Under the pieces are notes generated by a model that ran no database searches, was not told the origin of the DNA, and saw only the letters and a program-made list of their open reading frames with translations. A stretch of DNA of 64,000 nucleotides from Opeltia flavorubescens (taxonomy: Eukaryota; Ascomycota; Lecanoromycetes; Teloschistales; Teloschistaceae), in NCBI GenBank assembly GCA_000442125.1, contig KE546980.1:1116001-1180000 (forward strand), given 5' to 3'. This document shows positions 61,253 to 64,000 of this stretch, piece after piece (position 1 is the first letter of the stretch; each line of letters starts with the position of its first letter). The position numbers and the translations under genes were made by a program.

Positions 61253-62204
61253 ATGGACTCTCTTACTACACACCCGTCCACTGCTCAACAGGCTACCGCT
61301 TTCACCTCGCCCGCCTCCTTGTCGTTCCCTGGTGGAGCCGGAGACTTGACGCCACCCTCTGAAAAAGACGGTCACTCACAGGCGAATGGTATTTCCGGGC
61401 AGACAAATGGCGTGAACGGGCAGGTTCATGGAGGGAATGCCATTTCCAACGGCAATGGGGTGACTCCCACAACTCCTGCGGCGACCCCTGGTGCTGGACA
61501 GGGTGTGAGTGGGATTGTTCCAACCTTGCAGTAAGTATAGCCCTGACTGCCTCAATGATGCTTTGAGGCTTAATGGCTTGCTTAAGAAACATCGTCGCCA
61601 CGGTCAATCTCGATTGTCGCTTGGACCTAAAGACGATTGCTCTCCATGCACGAAATGCTGAATACAATCCAAAGGTACCGGCGGCCAATACCATGGCTGC
61701 GTCGATCCTGCTAACCATTGCATCAGCGCTTTGCCGCCGTCATCATGCGTATTCGCGAACCTAAGACCACCGCTCTTATCTTCGCATCTGGCAAGATGGT
61801 TGTCACCGGCGCAAAGTCTGAGGATGACTCTAAGCTTGCCTCGCGCAAATATGCCCGCATCATCCAGAAGCTGGGATTCAATGCTAGGTTCACCGACTTC
61901 AAGATCCAGAACATCGTCGGTTCTTGCGATATCAAGTTCCCCATCCGTCTCGAAGGTCTGGCTAGCCGTCATCACAATTTTAGCTCTTACGAACCTGAAT
62001 TGTTCCCGGGTCTCATCTATCGCATGATCAAGCCCAAGATTGTCCTTCTAATCTTCGTCAGCGGCAAAATTGTCCTGACTGGTGCCAAAGTCCGTGAGGA
62101 GATCTACCAAGCATTCGAGATGATCTATCCTGTCCTCTCTGGTATGTACCGCATTGGTCCTAGCTCGATGATTACTGACCTTTCCAGATTTCCGGAAGGT
62201 TTGA
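61253..62204 (+). CDS. SPT15: TATA-binding protein (TBP)
   Basis: Four exons (61,253-61,530; 61,587-61,674; 61,727-62,141; 62,188-62,204) give 265 residues. The first 85 residues are a Gly/Asn/Thr/Pro-rich variable arm. The core ([20 protein letters not shown]... to ...YPVLSDFRKV) has the two TBP repeats: [20 protein letters not shown] and [18 protein letters not shown] in the first, and the matching [16 protein letters not shown] and [20 protein letters not shown] in the second, with the basic linker [17 protein letters not shown] binds the TATA box and nucleates TFIID, TFIIIB and SL1-type complexes in the nucleus. The last exon encodes only the final DFRKV. Introns are 46-56 bases. The gene looks intact. 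Confidence 0.97.
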
Positions 62205-62831
62205 GGATACTTATCACAGCTAATCCTCGACGACGGGCGATCACCAGAATGTACTGTATCATCAACCGTCTGTATCATAATCTCATGCCGTCACGACATT
62301 TCTTCGACGTCGAAGTGCAACAAATTCTAGCTGCCAGACTGAGTCACTAGCCTACTTCCGACACCGGCTTCTTTTCACTATGCATTAAAAGTGGAGTTCT
62401 CATTCTTCAGCATTTCCAGGCGTTCATTAGCATAATTCTAGAAAGCTGCATGACCGCCACAATAGGCGGTTGCGTGCGCTGGTCGATGGGTGCAGCCGAC
62501 TTTTTCTTTTATTTTCTTGCGGTTCCAATACAGGCAGAACATCTGCACTTTGCAGATTGGGAGTATCACAGACTGTTATCTACTGAGGTTGAACATGGGG
62601 AGACCAAAATTCAGGCGAACGTGGTCATCAAGGTTAGGGGTGTGGCCTGGCTTTCCGTCGGATATCGACAATGATAGCCTAGCATCTTTAGGAGATTAAA
62701 TGATATCCATCAATTGATATCCATACCTTCTCGTGACAGTGAATTAGTGTATGTATCGTGATTGCTCTGCTTTTGGTCATCGCCGATCGGTTTCTACTTT
62801 TAGTCGTGGCTGAATTTCTCTACAAAGGACA
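62205..62831. other. Intergenic region
   Basis: About 630 bases between TBP and the oxidase gene; no supported gene. Confidence 0.45.
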
Positions 62832-64000
62832 ATGTCATTCTCAACTGCTGATTCTAATCATAACTCGCAGTACAACCCTCCGTCATCGATACTTATTGTA
62901 GGAGCTGGAGTGTTTGGACGTATGCTCGAGGACTCCATTCGTTAGTATTCTAGCTGATCCCAAATTGCACAGTCTCAACAACCCTTGCCATCCTATCGTC
63001 GCCCACCTATGCCCAGACATGCGTAACGCTTATCGACCCCGACCTGCCCACTCCTGAGGACACGATCGTTTACCAAGGGAATTCGTATCAGCCTAGCCCA
63101 CACGCTGCTTCCATCGACTCCAGTCGAATTATCAGGCCTGATTATGCAAATCCTGCTTACTCCAAGCTCGCCGCTGAAGCACAAGAGGCATGGCGTCAAG
63201 GGTTTGGAGGAGAAGATGTGTATCATGAAAGCGGGCTTGTGGTCGTGGCCGGCAACAGTGGAAACAAATACGTTGATGCAGCATGTCGAAATGTCGAAGA
63301 AGCTTGTGGCCAAAACCGAGAGGTAGCATTAGCAGCAAGCAGGCTTGGTACTGAGGAGAATGTTAGAAGACTGGCCAACACAGAGGAGATCAAAGCAGCA
63401 GCAGGCCTACCTCCCGTCAACTTTCCAGATGGAAAGACATCTGAAGCAAGCGAACAGCTGGGCTCAACAGGCTATATGAACTGCACCAGTGGCTGGGCCA
63501 ATGCGGAGGGTGCAATGCAGACAATGATGCAGCGTCTCCTCGCTCATAGCAGCAGCTCACGTCTCACACTCAAGCGTGCCCACATTCAGAGCCTTCTCTT
63601 CTCTACTCCCCCTTTGCAACCCAAGGACATCAAAAACAAGAGCGATACCAGCGATCCCAGACCAGCCGTAACTGGCGTCCTCCTTTCCGATTCCTCAGAA
63701 CTTCATGCCCCTCTCACAATCCTCGCTACAGGCGCACACACTCCCTCCCTCCTCGATCTCGGCGGTCACATCCGTGCCACAGGCCAGGAAATCGCCTACC
63801 TCCCCCTCACATCCTCCGAAGCCCATTCATTACGCAACATGCCCGTCCTCTTGAACCTCTCAACAGGATACTTCGTGATCCCGCCCGCCAAAAACGCCTC
63901 GTCACCTCATTCAACCCCCGATCCAAGCACTTCCGTACCCCCGCCCCAAAACCAAGAAGAAGGAACAAAAGGAGAAAGAAACAAAAACCAAGAACCCTAC
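62832..64000 (+). CDS. FAD-dependent amine/amino-acid oxidase (DAO family), cut by the window edge
   Basis: Exon 1 is 62,832-62,919; after a 53-base intron, exon 2 runs from 62,973 past the right edge without a stop (at least 371 residues). The N-terminus has the FAD-binding motif ILIVGAGVFGLSTTLAIL split by the intron in the usual place, then TLIDPDLPTP. The family block ASIDSSRIIRPDYANPAYSKLA resembles the region in fructosyl-amino-acid and saccharopine/sarcosine-type oxidases where the flavin is held, and a second flavin-contact stretch LTILATGAHTPSLLDLGG follows. Members oxidise secondary amines such as glycated amino acids, making H2O2, often in peroxisomes. The peroxisomal signal, if any, is outside the window. 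The substrate cannot be fixed from this part. Confidence 0.82.

Overview
The window is genomic DNA of a filamentous ascomycete. Its genes have many short introns of about 46-90 bases with GTAAGT-type donors, and it holds fungus-specific families (SAT4/PTH11-type rhodopsin domain, Tvp18, Aim21, Ish1/Msc1). Its transposons have been turned into AT-rich, stop-filled DNA in the way expected of repeat-induced point mutation (RIP). The gene set and RIP pattern fit a leotiomycete-like fungus, but the class is inferred.

Layout. Bases 1-582 are normal host DNA. Bases 583-16,938 are two Ty3/Gypsy LTR retrotransposons, both pointing to the minus strand and both heavily mutated. Terminal repeats and target-site duplications show that the first (583-7,727) inserted at a host ACAGT site, and the second (7,732-16,938) then landed at its very edge. 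From about 16.9 to 28.4 kb is a decaying neighbourhood: a SAT4-type membrane protein gene whose tail seems to have been cut off by the retrotransposons, a C2H2 zinc-finger gene, a sugar-transporter pseudogene, a BTB/POZ gene, a small membrane-protein gene and an unrecognised gene with two in-frame stops.

From 28.9 kb the genes look intact and mostly housekeeping: TVP18 (Golgi), AIM21 (actin patches), ETF-ubiquinone oxidoreductase (mitochondria), an RS-rich nuclear protein, a large secreted protein, DPM1 (dolichol-phosphate-mannose), a hypothetical protein, a small mitochondrial protein, an Ish1/Msc1 repeat protein, a D-2-hydroxyacid dehydrogenase with an odd repetitive tail, an alpha/beta hydrolase, and a coiled-coil protein with an SANT-like segment. 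A mutated Tc1/mariner DNA transposon lies at 58.2-59.7 kb. After it come a small hypothetical gene, the TATA-binding protein gene and the start of a FAD-dependent amine oxidase that runs off the right edge.

There is no operon-like logic and no biosynthetic cluster. The most interesting signals are the readable history of the nested insertion, the apparent loss of a host gene's tail to it, the run of decaying genes beside the RIP block, and a switch from C-rich to G-rich sequence along the coding strand seen in at least five genes. I found no rRNA, tRNA or CRISPR array.
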